Positions 31,151 to 40,013 of a stretch of DNA of 64,000 nucleotides are shown in pieces. Source of the DNA: Streptomyces sp. NBC_00236 (GTDB lineage Bacteria; Actinomycetota; Actinomycetes; Streptomycetales; Streptomycetaceae); contig NZ_CP108100.1 of the NCBI RefSeq assembly GCF_036195045.1, forward strand, positions 5,766,001 through 5,830,000, given 5' to 3'. Below the pieces are notes generated by a model. It saw only the letters and a program-made list of their open reading frames with translations. It did no database searches and was not told the DNA's origin. Position numbers and translations under genes: made by a program. How positions within the stretch are numbered: position 1 is the first letter of the stretch; each line of letters begins with the position of its first letter.

Positions 31151-31329
31151 GGCTGGACGGGCCTCTCCCATGGGTTACCGACGGTCACCCATTATGAGAC
31201 TGCTTGTCAGCAAGGCCGTCAATCCCTTGCGCACGACTTGTTGACCCGGCGTCTACCAACGTGTGAACCTGCCAACTGAGCCGCACGTCGGGTGACTTAC
31301 CCAGGCCCTGAGAGGCGAAGGAGCCGTCC

Positions 31330-32439
31330 GTGTCGACACACGACCTCTACACCACCGCCCCCGAGCAGCCGCTGTGGACGGTGCCCGCCTCGGGTGCCGC
31401 CCGGTTCAGCTGGGACTACGACGACGGCCGTGAGCGCCTTCTCGCCCTGTACCAGAAGGGCAAGGACAAGCAGTGGGACGGCAACAAGCGCATCGACTGG
31501 AGCATCGAGGTCGACCCCGCCGACCCCCTCGGCACCCCCGACGAAGCCCTCACCCTGTACGGCACGCCGCACTGGGCGAAGATGACCGAGAAGGACCGGG
31601 GCGATCTGCGCCGGCACTACACCTCCTGGCAGTTCAGCCAGTTCCTCCACGGCGAGCAGGGTGCCATGGTGTGCGCGGCCCGGATCGTGGAGTCCGTCCC
31701 CGACCTGGACGCGAAGTTCTACTCGGCGACCCAGACCATGGACGAGGCCCGGCACGCGGAGATCTACGGCCGGTTCCTGCACGAGAAGGTCGGGATGCTG
31801 TACCCGATCAACGACAACCTCCAGGGGCTGCTCGGCGACACCCTGCGCGACTCGCGCTGGGACATGCCCTACCTCGGTATGCAGGTCCTCATCGAGGGCC
31901 TGGCCCTGGCCGCGTTCGGCATGATCCGCGACACCACGACCCAGCCCCTGCCCAAGCAGATCCTCGCGTACGTCATGCAGGACGAGGCCCGCCATGTCGC
32001 CTTCGGCCGGATGGCGCTGCGCGACTACTACAAGCAGCTGAGCGATGCCGAACTGCGCGAACGCGAGGAGTTCGTCATCGAGGGCTGCTACCTGATGCGC
32101 GACCGGCTCAGCGGGGTGGAGGTGCTGGAGAACTTCGGCATCGCCAAGCAGGAGGCGAAGGACCTCTCCGAGCACTCGGAGTTCCTCCAGCTCTTCCGCA
32201 AGCTGCTGTTCAGCCGCATCGTCCCGTGCGTCAAGGACATCGGCCTGTGGGGCGAGCGCCTGCAGAAGGCGTACGTCGACATGGGCGTCTTCGACCTTGG
32301 CGACTCGAACCTGGACCTGCTGATGGCCCAGGACGAGGAGATAGCCGAGCAACTGGACCGGGAGCGCTTCGAGGCGGAGGAGCAGGAGCGGGTGGCGGAG
32401 GTCGCGGAAGCGATCGCGGAGGGCGGGGAGAGCGAGTAG
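31330..32439 (+). CDS. Ferritin-like diiron protein (R2-like fold)
   Basis: The protein has 369 residues. Two DEARH motifs (TMDEARHAEIYGRF and MQDEARHVAFGRM) with upstream Glu residues (HGEQGAMV, EGLALAAFG) make a four-helix diiron site. The fold resembles ribonucleotide reductase R2 or acyl-acyl-carrier desaturases, and it is close in design to the divergent AurF-like protein. The C-terminus is acidic. Start GTG 31330 follows GAAGGAG. The shared upstream region (about 180 bp) contains CTTG-TCAG-CAAG at about 31203, a possible site for the TetR protein. Confidence 0.8.
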   Translation: MSTHDLYTTAPEQPLWTVPASGAARFSWDYDDGRERLLALYQKGKDKQWDGNKRIDWSIEVDPADPLGTPDEALTLYGTPHWAKMTEKDRGDLRRHYTSWQFSQFLHGEQGAMVCAARIVESVPDLDAKFYSATQTMDEARHAEIYGRFLHEKVGMLYPINDNLQGLLGDTLRDSRWDMPYLGMQVLIEGLALAAFGMIRDTTTQPLPKQILAYVMQDEARHVAFGRMALRDYYKQLSDAELREREEFVIEGCYLMRDRLSGVEVLENFGIAKQEAKDLSEHSEFLQLFRKLLFSRIVPCVKDIGLWGERLQKAYVDMGVFDLGDSNLDLLMAQDEEIAEQLDRERFEAEEQERVAEVAEAIAEGGESE

Positions 32440-32468
32440 GGCGGCGCCGGGCCGGCCGGGCCCAGGTC

Positions 32469-33008
32469 CTACGTCAGCACGAGCCACCGCCGGCCGTCGA
32501 GGAGTTCGCGTGCCGCGTCGAGATGACCGGCGTGGCACGCGGTCTCGGTGATGACGTGCAGCAGGACGTCCCGCAGCGTGTGCAGATGCGGTGCGCCGAA
32601 CTGGTCGTGGGGCCACCGGGCCAGGGGTGCGTTGGCCACGGCCGAGGTGATGACGGCGTCGGCGAGCGCCGTCTCCTCGCGGTAGCGGCCGATGACCTCG
32701 GCGGCGTCGGCCCCGGGGTCCACCTGCCAGGCGTCGTCGATGTCGTCCAGGGCGGCGATCACGGCCGGGTCGCCCGTGAACACGGCACGGAACCAGAACC
32801 GTTCGACATCGAGCGCCAGATGCTGGACGAGCCCCAGGCAGCTCCACCCGGACGGCAGCACGGGCAGCCGGAGCGCCTCGGCGTCGAGTCCTTCGAGGAT
32901 GCCGAGGACATGGCGGCGCTGGCCGTTCAGGGACGACAGGAGCGCACGGATCTCGGGGTCGGGGGCGATGTTCCCGGCTCCCTGGCCGGCTGCGGCGGCG
33001 GCGGTCAC
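32469..33008 (-). CDS. DinB-family (DUF664) protein
   Basis: The protein has 179 residues. The four-helix DinB pattern with metal-binding His residues is visible: LVQHLALDVERFW, then HTLRDVLLHVITETACHAGHLDAAREL (cut as DVLLHVITETACHAGHLD). Family members include mycothiol/bacillithiol-dependent transferases. GTG 33008 overlaps the stop of the VOC gene by 4 nt. The substrate is unknown. Confidence 0.82.
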   Translation of the reverse strand: MTAAAAAGQGAGNIAPDPEIRALLSSLNGQRRHVLGILEGLDAEALRLPVLPSGWSCLGLVQHLALDVERFWFRAVFTGDPAVIAALDDIDDAWQVDPGADAAEVIGRYREETALADAVITSAVANAPLARWPHDQFGAPHLHTLRDVLLHVITETACHAGHLDAARELLDGRRWLVLT

Positions 33009-33406
33009 CGTGCGATCTCCCAGATGTGCCCGCCCGGGTCGCGGAAGCTGGCGGTCCGGATACCCCAGGGCCGGTCCATCGGCCCGTTCAGCAGCGTCAC
33101 ACCGCGGTCGGCCAGCACCTTGCACACGGCGTCCACGTCGTCCACGGTCAGCGTGAGCTGCATCCGGGCACCGTCGGCCGGGCCGGCGACGTCCGCCGGT
33201 TCGATCAGCCCGTGGGCGGCGGTGGTCCGCAGCAGGTTGATGAGCGTGTTGCCGAAGGTGAACACGGCCGAGTCGTCGTCCTCGTAGGTGACCGGCAGTC
33301 CGAAGACCTCCCGGTAGAACCGCTTGGTCTCCTCCAGGTCCTCGGTGAAGAGGGTGAGGGCGCTGATGCTGCCGGGCCAGTCCGTCGTACCGTTCGTCTC
33401 TGTCAC
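33005..33406 (-). CDS. VOC-family (glyoxalase/bleomycin-resistance fold) protein
   Basis: The protein has 133 residues with the paired beta-alpha-beta-beta-beta modules of the VOC fold: ISALTLFTEDLEETKRFYRE, then LTLTVDDVDAV and FRDPGGHIWEIA with the metal Glu at the end. Start GTG 33406. It probably forms an operon with the DinB-like gene. A lyase or detoxification role is usual but not shown. Confidence 0.85.
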   Translation of the reverse strand: MTETNGTTDWPGSISALTLFTEDLEETKRFYREVFGLPVTYEDDDSAVFTFGNTLINLLRTTAAHGLIEPADVAGPADGARMQLTLTVDDVDAVCKVLADRGVTLLNGPMDRPWGIRTASFRDPGGHIWEIAR

Positions 33407-33418
33407 AGCAGTAACGAT

Positions 33419-33955
33419 CTACGAACGGCCCTGCTCTGCACAGGGGTTCGGTTCCCCCACTGCCCGCTCCATGCAGACCAGTTCCTCGCGTTCGTCCCAC
33501 GACGCGGTGACGGAGAAGCCGAGCCGCTCGTAGAGGGAGACCGCTCCCGTCCGCCACCGCCACACCGAAAGCCGCACGGTGCGGACCCCGCTCCGCGCGG
33601 CGTGCGCGAGCGCGGCATCGAGCAGAGCGGAAGCCACGCCCCGGCCCCGGCAGGCGGGGTCCGTCCAGAGCCGCTTGATCTCCGCCCGGCCGTCCGCGGG
33701 CGCGGTGACCACGACACAGCCCACCGCGGTGTCCCCGTCGCGCGCGACGAGCACGGCGGCACCGGCGAACGCGCCGTCCGGATCCTCCACCTCCGCGCGG
33801 TACGCGGCGGGCAGCGCCGCCGCGTCCGTGACGGGCCTGCCCTTCTCCGCCTCGGTCCGCAGGTGGTAGTCGGCCAGCAGCGTCGGCAGCCCGTGCACGG
33901 TGGCGAGGGATCCTGCCGGAGGCCGTACGACGGCGAGGCCACGTCGATCGTTCAT
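33419..33955 (-). CDS. GNAT-family N-acetyltransferase
   Basis: The protein has 178 residues. The acetyl-CoA loop is clear in IKRLWTDPACRGRGVASALL, with motif B VRTVRLSVWRWRTGAVSLYERLGF (here cut as GAVSLYERLGF). ATG 33955 gives the family length. The acceptor substrate cannot be told. It ends 12 bp before the VOC gene start. Confidence 0.88.
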   Translation of the reverse strand: MNDRRGLAVVRPPAGSLATVHGLPTLLADYHLRTEAEKGRPVTDAAALPAAYRAEVEDPDGAFAGAAVLVARDGDTAVGCVVVTAPADGRAEIKRLWTDPACRGRGVASALLDAALAHAARSGVRTVRLSVWRWRTGAVSLYERLGFSVTASWDEREELVCMERAVGEPNPCAEQGRS

Positions 33956-34043
33956 GGCACCAGGGTCACACGGCGCCCCGGCGGACCCGAACACGGCCGA
34001 AAAGCGGTGTACGGTCCCGGGCCGGCGGCGGGACGATGCCTCC

Positions 34044-34934
34044 ATGACCGCCACCGATGTCTCCCCCGACCTGGCCGCCGCCCGCCGCAGTCTCGAAGGT
34101 CTCGCGCTCGGCGACGCGTTCGGGGAAAGGTGGTTCCCGCTCTTCCGGGAACCCCGGAAGGCGTTCAACGAGATCAGGGCGCGCCGCACCCCGCACGAGC
34201 CCGTCTGGCACTGGACCGACGACACCGCGCTGGCCCGCGCGCTCCATCGGGTGCTCGACGACCACGGGCACGTCGAGCAGGACCGGCTCGCGCTGTACTT
34301 CGCGCTCGCCTTCGACGCCGACCAGGCGCGCGGCTACGGCCACGGCATGCACCTGCTGCTGCCCCGGCTACTGGCCTCCCCGGCCGACTGGCGGACGCTG
34401 GCCCCCGAGCTGTTCGAGGGCGGAAGCCTCGGCAACGGCGCCGCGATGCGGGTCGCCCCGCTCGGCGCGCGGTTCCACCGGGACCTCGACCACGTGACCG
34501 GACAGGCCGTGCTGCAGGCCGAGATCACCCACGCCCACCCGGAGGGGATCGCGGGTGCGGTGGCCGTCGCGGTGGCCGCGGCGCTGACGGTACGGGGTGA
34601 GTTCACGCTCTCCCGGGTCGCCGGGCGGACCCCCGCGGGGACGGTGCGGGACGGTCTTCTCCGGGCCGTGGACGTACCGTTCGCCACCGAACCCTGGAAG
34701 GCCGCCGACCTCCTCGGCAACGGGCAGCGCATCCGCTCCGACGACACCGTGCCGTTCGCCCTGTGGACCGCGGCCCGGCACCCCGAGGACCTGGAGGCGG
34801 CACTCTGGGCCACCGCCGAGGGGCTCGGGGACGTCGACACCACGTGCGCCATCACCGGCGGGGTCGTCGGCGCGGTCACCGGCGTCGACGGGGTGCCGGA
34901 CGAGTGGCTGCGCCGCCGCGAACCACTGAGCTGA
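34044..34934 (+). CDS. ADP-ribosylglycohydrolase (DraG/ARH family)
   Basis: The protein has 296 residues. The metal-site motifs are complete: GLALGDAFGE near the N-terminus, WTDDTAL, SLGNGAAMRVAPLG, and the C-terminal GDVDTTCAITGGVVGA. The enzyme removes ADP-ribose from proteins or small molecules such as O-acetyl-ADP-ribose. ATG 34044 was chosen on domain start; the frame is open further upstream but into the start of the divergent GNAT gene. No ADP-ribosyltransferase is encoded nearby. Confidence 0.9.
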   Translation: MTATDVSPDLAAARRSLEGLALGDAFGERWFPLFREPRKAFNEIRARRTPHEPVWHWTDDTALARALHRVLDDHGHVEQDRLALYFALAFDADQARGYGHGMHLLLPRLLASPADWRTLAPELFEGGSLGNGAAMRVAPLGARFHRDLDHVTGQAVLQAEITHAHPEGIAGAVAVAVAAALTVRGEFTLSRVAGRTPAGTVRDGLLRAVDVPFATEPWKAADLLGNGQRIRSDDTVPFALWTAARHPEDLEAALWATAEGLGDVDTTCAITGGVVGAVTGVDGVPDEWLRRREPLS

Positions 34935-34995
34935 CGCCGGGGCCGCCCGCTCCGGGGCACGAAAGGGTGTTCCCATATGGCGTAACTTTGGCGCC

Positions 34996-35889
34996 ATGAC
35001 CACGCCGCCGCCCCCGCCCCCGCAGGGCCCGTACGGAGCGCCGCAGGGCCCGTACGGCCCCCCGCAGCAGCCCCAGCAGAACCATCCGTACGCCCAGCAG
35101 CCGGTGCCGGGGCAGCAGCAGCCATTCGGGTATCCGCAGCAGCCCCACGGGTATCCGCAGGCGCCCCAGCCGTGGGGCGCTCCGGCCCCCGGCGCACCCG
35201 GTTGGCCCGGGATGCCGCCGCCGAAGCGGAACAGGACCGGGCTGATCGTGGGCATCACCCTCGGCGCCGTCGTGGTGGCCGGTGGCCTCGCCTTCGGCGT
35301 CTCGCGACTGGTGGACGAGGTGGACAAGGCCGGCGGCATCCCGTCGACCGGGGACTTCCCGGCGGCCGAGTACCGGCTGACCGTGCCGAAGAAACTACTG
35401 GACGGCGAGTACACGTTGCAGAAGGACTCCTCGTCGACCGACGGGAAGGACATCGAGGGAACGTACGACCCGACCATCCGTGACGCGAAGGCCGTCGTCA
35501 CCCAGTACACCTCCGGGAGCGGCGGCACCCTGGTCATCTCCGGGATGTGGGGGCGGATCAAGGGACCCGAGTTCACCCGGGACAAGATCCTGGAGGGGGC
35601 GGTGCAGAACGAGGGCATGACCATCGCCGTGCCCGCCAGGGAGTTCACCCCCGCGGGATACGGGATCACGGTGTCCTGCCAGGTCGTCCGGTCGAAGGAG
35701 GGCGGCGTCAGCAGCACCCTCCCGATGTGCGCCTGGGGTGACGACAACACCGCGTCCTTCGTCGCCGTCATCACCGCCGAGACCGCGCTCCAGGACCCGG
35801 AAGAGGTCGACCTCGACAGGGCCGCCCTGGACACCGCCAAGGTCAGGGCCGAGTCGCGCAAGCCGATAGCCGCGGCCGAAGCCGGCTGA
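34996..35889 (+). CDS. Membrane-anchored protein with Pro/Gln-rich cytoplasmic N-terminus
   Basis: The protein has 297 residues. About 75 residues of P/Q/G/Y-rich repeats (PPQGPYGAPQGPYG and similar) precede one membrane helix (GLIVGITLGAVVVAGGLAFG) and an extracytoplasmic domain of about 190 residues (FPAAEYRLTVPKKLL, ISGMWGRIKGPEFTR). This design is common in Streptomyces and often carries no named outer domain. ATG 34996. Function unknown. Confidence 0.8.
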   Translation: MTTPPPPPPQGPYGAPQGPYGPPQQPQQNHPYAQQPVPGQQQPFGYPQQPHGYPQAPQPWGAPAPGAPGWPGMPPPKRNRTGLIVGITLGAVVVAGGLAFGVSRLVDEVDKAGGIPSTGDFPAAEYRLTVPKKLLDGEYTLQKDSSSTDGKDIEGTYDPTIRDAKAVVTQYTSGSGGTLVISGMWGRIKGPEFTRDKILEGAVQNEGMTIAVPAREFTPAGYGITVSCQVVRSKEGGVSSTLPMCAWGDDNTASFVAVITAETALQDPEEVDLDRAALDTAKVRAESRKPIAAAEAG

Positions 35890-35907
35890 CCCGGCCCCGG
35901 TGGCCCC

Positions 35908-36975
35908 TCACCGACGCACGGGACCCAGCGCCTCCTCCACCGCGCGGGCCATGGCGAGCAGTTGCGCGTCCGCGCCGCGCCGCGCCACCAGTTGGAGCCC
36001 GACCGGGCAGCCGTCCGGGGTGAATCCGGCGGGCACGCTCGCCGCCGGATGCCCGCTCAGGTTGAACGCCCAGGTCAGCGAGGTGGAAAAGAGCGCGCCC
36101 GGACCGTCGTGGCCGTGTGGGCGGTTGGGGGTGACGGGCGTGAGCAGCAGGGGCGCGTCCGCGAAGAAGGCGCCCAGCCTGCGGTCGTTCTCGCGCCGGA
36201 GCTCCGCGAGGTCCGGCGCCACCTCACCGTGCCGTACCGCCTGCCACGTCGTCCCCGGGTCCAGCAGCGCGCAGCCGCCGTCCGTGAGCCGCACCACGCC
36301 CGCCGCGGCCAGCCGCCGCACCGCGCCCCGCACCACCGCCGCCACCTGCGGGTCGACGTCCGCGAACCCCAGGTCGGGGCTGTGGGCGGCGGTCAGGGGC
36401 AGTTCGGCCGCGGCCGGTTCGTAGCCGTCCAGGACGTGGGCCAGGTACGTCTGCGCCTCCGCGGCCGTCCGGGTCAGGACCCCGGCGGAGGCGAGGCCGG
36501 ACCGGTCGGGGGAAGGCAGCAGCCCGTTGGTCGTCTTCAGCCCGAAGACCCCGCACCACGCGGCCGGGATGCGCACCGACCCCGCCCCGTCGCTGCCGGT
36601 CGCCAGGGGCACCAAACCCGCCGCGACCGCCACCGCCGAGCCCGCCGACGAGCCGCCCGGCGTCCGGTCCGGCCGCCACGGGTTGACGGTGCGCCCGTGG
36701 GTGCCGAGCCCCCAGGTCTTCCAGTACGTGCCGGGGCCCGGCACGGACGTCGAGCCGACCGGGACGCCACCGGCCGCGATCAGCCGCCGCGCGGCGTACG
36801 ACCGGATCCCGGTCGGGCCCTTCACCGCGAACGGCAGCCCGGCCAGGGGGAGCCGGGCGGCCTCGGGCAGCCGGGCGAGCGCCTCGTCGCGCCACACGTC
36901 GAGGAACGCGCAGAGCCGCGGGTCCTCCCGCTCGATCGCGGCCAGCGTCTCGGAGACCTCCCGGAAAGCCGTCAT
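35908..36975 (-). CDS. Amidase-signature family protein
   Basis: The protein has 355 residues. It has the Ser-cisSer-Lys core: Lys in PFAVKGPTG, the Gly/Ser stretch [16 protein letters not shown] and the nucleophile Ser in [14 protein letters not shown]. The usual FAVKD reads FAVKG here and GSDTGGS reads GSDGAGS; both are mild changes. Shorter than typical 450-500 residue amidases, it lacks part of the variable middle region. Substrate unknown. It is convergent with the preceding gene. Confidence 0.87.
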   Translation of the reverse strand: MTAFREVSETLAAIEREDPRLCAFLDVWRDEALARLPEAARLPLAGLPFAVKGPTGIRSYAARRLIAAGGVPVGSTSVPGPGTYWKTWGLGTHGRTVNPWRPDRTPGGSSAGSAVAVAAGLVPLATGSDGAGSVRIPAAWCGVFGLKTTNGLLPSPDRSGLASAGVLTRTAAEAQTYLAHVLDGYEPAAAELPLTAAHSPDLGFADVDPQVAAVVRGAVRRLAAAGVVRLTDGGCALLDPGTTWQAVRHGEVAPDLAELRRENDRRLGAFFADAPLLLTPVTPNRPHGHDGPGALFSTSLTWAFNLSGHPAASVPAGFTPDGCPVGLQLVARRGADAQLLAMARAVEEALGPVRR

Positions 36976-36980
36976 CGGAC

Positions 36981-37081
36981 CAGTCTCCCAGGGCGGCTTC
37001 CCCGAGAACCAACACCGGAGCAGTCTCTCAGGACGCCTTCCCCGATACCCGTCAGCGGCTCAGTCCTCCAGGGCCGCCTCC
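36981..37081. repeat. Imperfect 40-bp tandem repeat at the PBP gene 3' end
   Basis: CAGTC(T/C)(C/T)(C/T)CAGG begins at 36981, 37021 and 37061, exactly 40 bp apart, followed by similar GGCTTCCCCGA or GCCTTCCCCGA. The third copy is the end of the PBP coding sequence. The other two lie in the gap before the amidase gene, so they look like decayed duplications of the 3' end. Confidence 0.65.
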
Positions 37082-38517
37082 ATCACGGAACGGGCGATCG
37101 GCGCGGCACTGCCGCCGCCGCTGATGTCGGCCCGGTCGGCGGAGGCGTCCTCGACGACCACGGCGACGGCGACCGCCGGCCGCCCGGAGTCCTCCGCCTG
37201 GGCCCAGGAGATGAACCAGGCGTACGGCGTGCCCGAGTTGTCGATGCCGTGCTGCGCCGTGCCGGTCTTGCCGCCGACGGTCACCCCGTCGATGGCCGCG
37301 TTGGTGCCCGTGCCGTCCCGCACCACGTCGATCATCATCTGCCGCAACCGCATCGCCGTCATCGGGTTCATCGCCCGGTGGTACGAACGCGACCCGGTGG
37401 TGCGGACGGTGGAGCCGCTGTGCGTGGTCGTACGGTCCACCAGGTGCGGATACATGAGGTCGCCGCCGTTGGCCACGGCCGAGGCCACCATCGCCATCTG
37501 GAGCGGGGTGGCCGTCGTGTCGAACTGGCCGATGGAGGACAGCGCCAGCTGGTCGTCGCTCATGTCCGTGTCGAAGTTGCTCTTCGCCACTCCGGAGGGG
37601 ATCTTCAGCCCGGAGTCGTTGAAGCCGAACCTCCCGACCGCCTCCACCATGCCGTCGAGCCCGACCTCCACCCCGAGGTGCGCCATCACGGTGTTGCAGG
37701 AGACCCGGATCGCCTCGGCCAGCGACGCCTTCTCGCAGCCCCGGGCCTCGTTGGGCAGCGTGGTCGAGGTGTTCGGCAGGACGTAGGGGGACGGGGTGTC
37801 GGTCCCGGCGTCCGGATCGGTGACGACCTCCGCGTCCAGTGCCGCCGCGGCCGTCACGATCTTGAACGTGGAGCCGGGCGGATACGTCTGCCGGATCGCC
37901 CGGTTGAGCATCGGCTGGCTTCTGGAGGCATTGAGTTCGCGCCAGGCGTCGGTGACGGACGAACCGGTGCCGGAGAGCCGCCCGGGGTCGTACGACGGTG
38001 TCGAGACCAGGGCCAGGATCTTGCCGGTCGTCGGCTCGACGGCCGCGACCGCGCCCCGCCGGCCGCCGAGTCCCTCGTACGCGGCGCGCTGCATCGAGTC
38101 CTTGATCGTGGTGACGACATCACCGCCCGGCTGCCGGTCGCGGGTGATCTCGTTCCAGAAGGGGAGCGGCGCGAGCATGGGGTCGGTGCCGGAGAGGATC
38201 GCGTCCTCGGCGTTCTCGATCAGGGTGGTGCCGTACGTCTGCGAGGCGTACCCCGTCACCGGCGCGTACAGCGGGCCGTCGCGGTAGGTGCGTTCGTACG
38301 CGAGCTGCTCGCCGGTGTCCTTCGAGCCGGTGACGGACCGGCCGCCGACCAGGATGTTGCCGCGGGGCCGGTCGTAACGGTCGATGGTGGTACGGCGGTT
38401 GGCGGGGTTGTCGTCGAGCGCGTCGGCCTCGAAGACCTGGACACGGGCGGCGTTCACCAGGAGTGCCACGAGCAGCAGCAGACAGAACGCGGCGGCGCGG
38501 CGGATGTAGCGGATCAT
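37060..38517 (-). CDS. Class B penicillin-binding protein (PbpA/FtsI-like transpeptidase)
   Basis: The protein has 485 residues. One N-terminal membrane helix (AAAFCLLLLVALLVNAARV) is followed by a dimerisation region and the transpeptidase domain: SxxK at Ser216 (PPGSTFK), SxN (VSCNTV) and KTG (VGGKTGTAQ). It cross-links peptidoglycan stem peptides outside the membrane and should be beta-lactam sensitive. ATG 38517 lies 34 bp after the RodA/FtsW-like gene, so the pair forms a polymerase/transpeptidase module. Short for its class (many have 600 or more residues). Confidence 0.93.
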   Translation of the reverse strand: MIRYIRRAAAFCLLLLVALLVNAARVQVFEADALDDNPANRRTTIDRYDRPRGNILVGGRSVTGSKDTGEQLAYERTYRDGPLYAPVTGYASQTYGTTLIENAEDAILSGTDPMLAPLPFWNEITRDRQPGGDVVTTIKDSMQRAAYEGLGGRRGAVAAVEPTTGKILALVSTPSYDPGRLSGTGSSVTDAWRELNASRSQPMLNRAIRQTYPPGSTFKIVTAAAALDAEVVTDPDAGTDTPSPYVLPNTSTTLPNEARGCEKASLAEAIRVSCNTVMAHLGVEVGLDGMVEAVGRFGFNDSGLKIPSGVAKSNFDTDMSDDQLALSSIGQFDTTATPLQMAMVASAVANGGDLMYPHLVDRTTTHSGSTVRTTGSRSYHRAMNPMTAMRLRQMMIDVVRDGTGTNAAIDGVTVGGKTGTAQHGIDNSGTPYAWFISWAQAEDSGRPAVAVAVVVEDASADRADISGGGSAAPIARSVMEAALED

Positions 38518-38551
38518 GTCCGGGCCCCCAGGGCGGTCGGCGGGTGCGGGA

Positions 38552-39931
38552 TCACCGTTCGTTCTCCGGGACCGGTGCGACGACTCCGGTCTCCACCTCG
38601 TCGGGGTGGGGTGTCCGGGCCACGTCGCTGACCCGGATCAGCAGTGCCACGATGATCCAGTTGGTGACCACGGACGAGCCGCCCTGCGCGAGGAACGGCA
38701 TCGCCATACCGGTCAGCGGGATCAGCCCCATCACCCCGCCCGCGATCACGAACACCTGGAGCGCCAGGATCGAGGCGAGGCCGATCGCCAGCAGCCGCCC
38801 GAACGCGTCGCGCAGGGCGAGCCCGGCCCGGTAGCCGCGCGCCACCAGCAGCGCGTACAGCATGAAGAGCGCGGTCAGCCCGGTCAGGCCGAGCTCCTCG
38901 CCCGCCGTCGCCAGGATGAAGTCGGACTTGGCGGCGAAGCCGATGAGGATGGAGTGGCCGAGCCCGAGACCGGTGCCGAGCATCCCGCCCGCGGCGAAGG
39001 CGAACAGCGACTGGGCGAGCTGCCCGGGGCCCCGGCCGGCGTCGATGGAGGCGAACGGGTCGAGCCAGTCCTGCACCCGGCTGTGCACATGCGGTTCGAA
39101 GGAGCCGACGGCGAACGCGCCGACGGCGGCCAGCAGCAGCCCGACCGCGATCCACCCGGTCCGGCCTGTCGCCACGTACAGCAGGATCACGAACAGGCCG
39201 AAGAACAGCAGCGAGGTGCCCAGATCGCGCTCCAGGACCAGGACGCCGACGCTGATCAGCCAGATCGCCACGATCGGACCGAGCACCCGGCCGGTGGGGA
39301 GCTGGAGCTTCCAGATCCTGCGGCCGGTGTACGCGAGGGCGTTGTGGTTCGCCGCGAGGTAGGCGGCGAAGAACACGGCGAGCAGGATCTTGGCGAACTC
39401 GCCCGGCTGGAAGGAGAATCCGCCGACCCTGATCCAGATCTTGGCGCCGTTCACCGCGGGGAAGAAGATCGGCACGATCATCAGGACGAGGGCGGCGGCG
39501 ACCGAGAGGTACGCGTAGCGCTGGAGGACCCGGTGGTCGCGCAGGAACACCACCACCGCGATGAAGAAAGCGACGCCGAGCGTGGACCAGATCAGCTGGG
39601 TGGGTGCCGCCTGGTCCTTCGGTGTCTCCAGGTCGAGCCGGTAGATCAGCACCAGCCCCATGCCGTTGAGCAGCACGGCGATGGGCAGCAGCAGCGGATC
39701 GGCGTACGGGGCGCGGAGGCGGACGGCGAGATGGGCGAGCAGGGCGAGCAGCCCGAGTCCGCCGCCGTATCCGGCGACGTCGGGCGGGACCGCGTCGTCG
39801 TGGGCCAGACCGACGGCGGCGTAGCCGTAGACGGAGATGAGGACGGCCCCGATGAGGAGCGAGAGTTCTACGCCGCGCCGCTTGGGCAGGCGCAGCTCGG
39901 GCGGGGGTGCGTCCGCCGTCGTTGCGGTCAT
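38552..39931 (-). CDS. SEDS-family glycan polymerase (FtsW/RodA/SpoVE)
   Basis: The protein has 459 residues and about 12 membrane segments. Conserved SEDS parts are IWIRVGGFSFQPGEFAKI and, near the end, PLTGMAMPFLAQGGSSVVTNW. It polymerises lipid II into glycan strands together with the class B PBP encoded next. An upstream TTG 9 nt earlier is possible, but ATG 39931 matches the family better. Streptomyces has several such pairs; some act in sporulation. Confidence 0.94.
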   Translation of the reverse strand: MTATTADAPPPELRLPKRRGVELSLLIGAVLISVYGYAAVGLAHDDAVPPDVAGYGGGLGLLALLAHLAVRLRAPYADPLLLPIAVLLNGMGLVLIYRLDLETPKDQAAPTQLIWSTLGVAFFIAVVVFLRDHRVLQRYAYLSVAAALVLMIVPIFFPAVNGAKIWIRVGGFSFQPGEFAKILLAVFFAAYLAANHNALAYTGRRIWKLQLPTGRVLGPIVAIWLISVGVLVLERDLGTSLLFFGLFVILLYVATGRTGWIAVGLLLAAVGAFAVGSFEPHVHSRVQDWLDPFASIDAGRGPGQLAQSLFAFAAGGMLGTGLGLGHSILIGFAAKSDFILATAGEELGLTGLTALFMLYALLVARGYRAGLALRDAFGRLLAIGLASILALQVFVIAGGVMGLIPLTGMAMPFLAQGGSSVVTNWIIVALLIRVSDVARTPHPDEVETGVVAPVPENER

Positions 39932-40013
39932 GCCACGCAACGTAGCAAGAGGTGGGTGTTATTTCCCTTATGTCCTCACGGAAGGTGCGTGGGGTCCGGG
40001 TGCTGTCCGGCCG

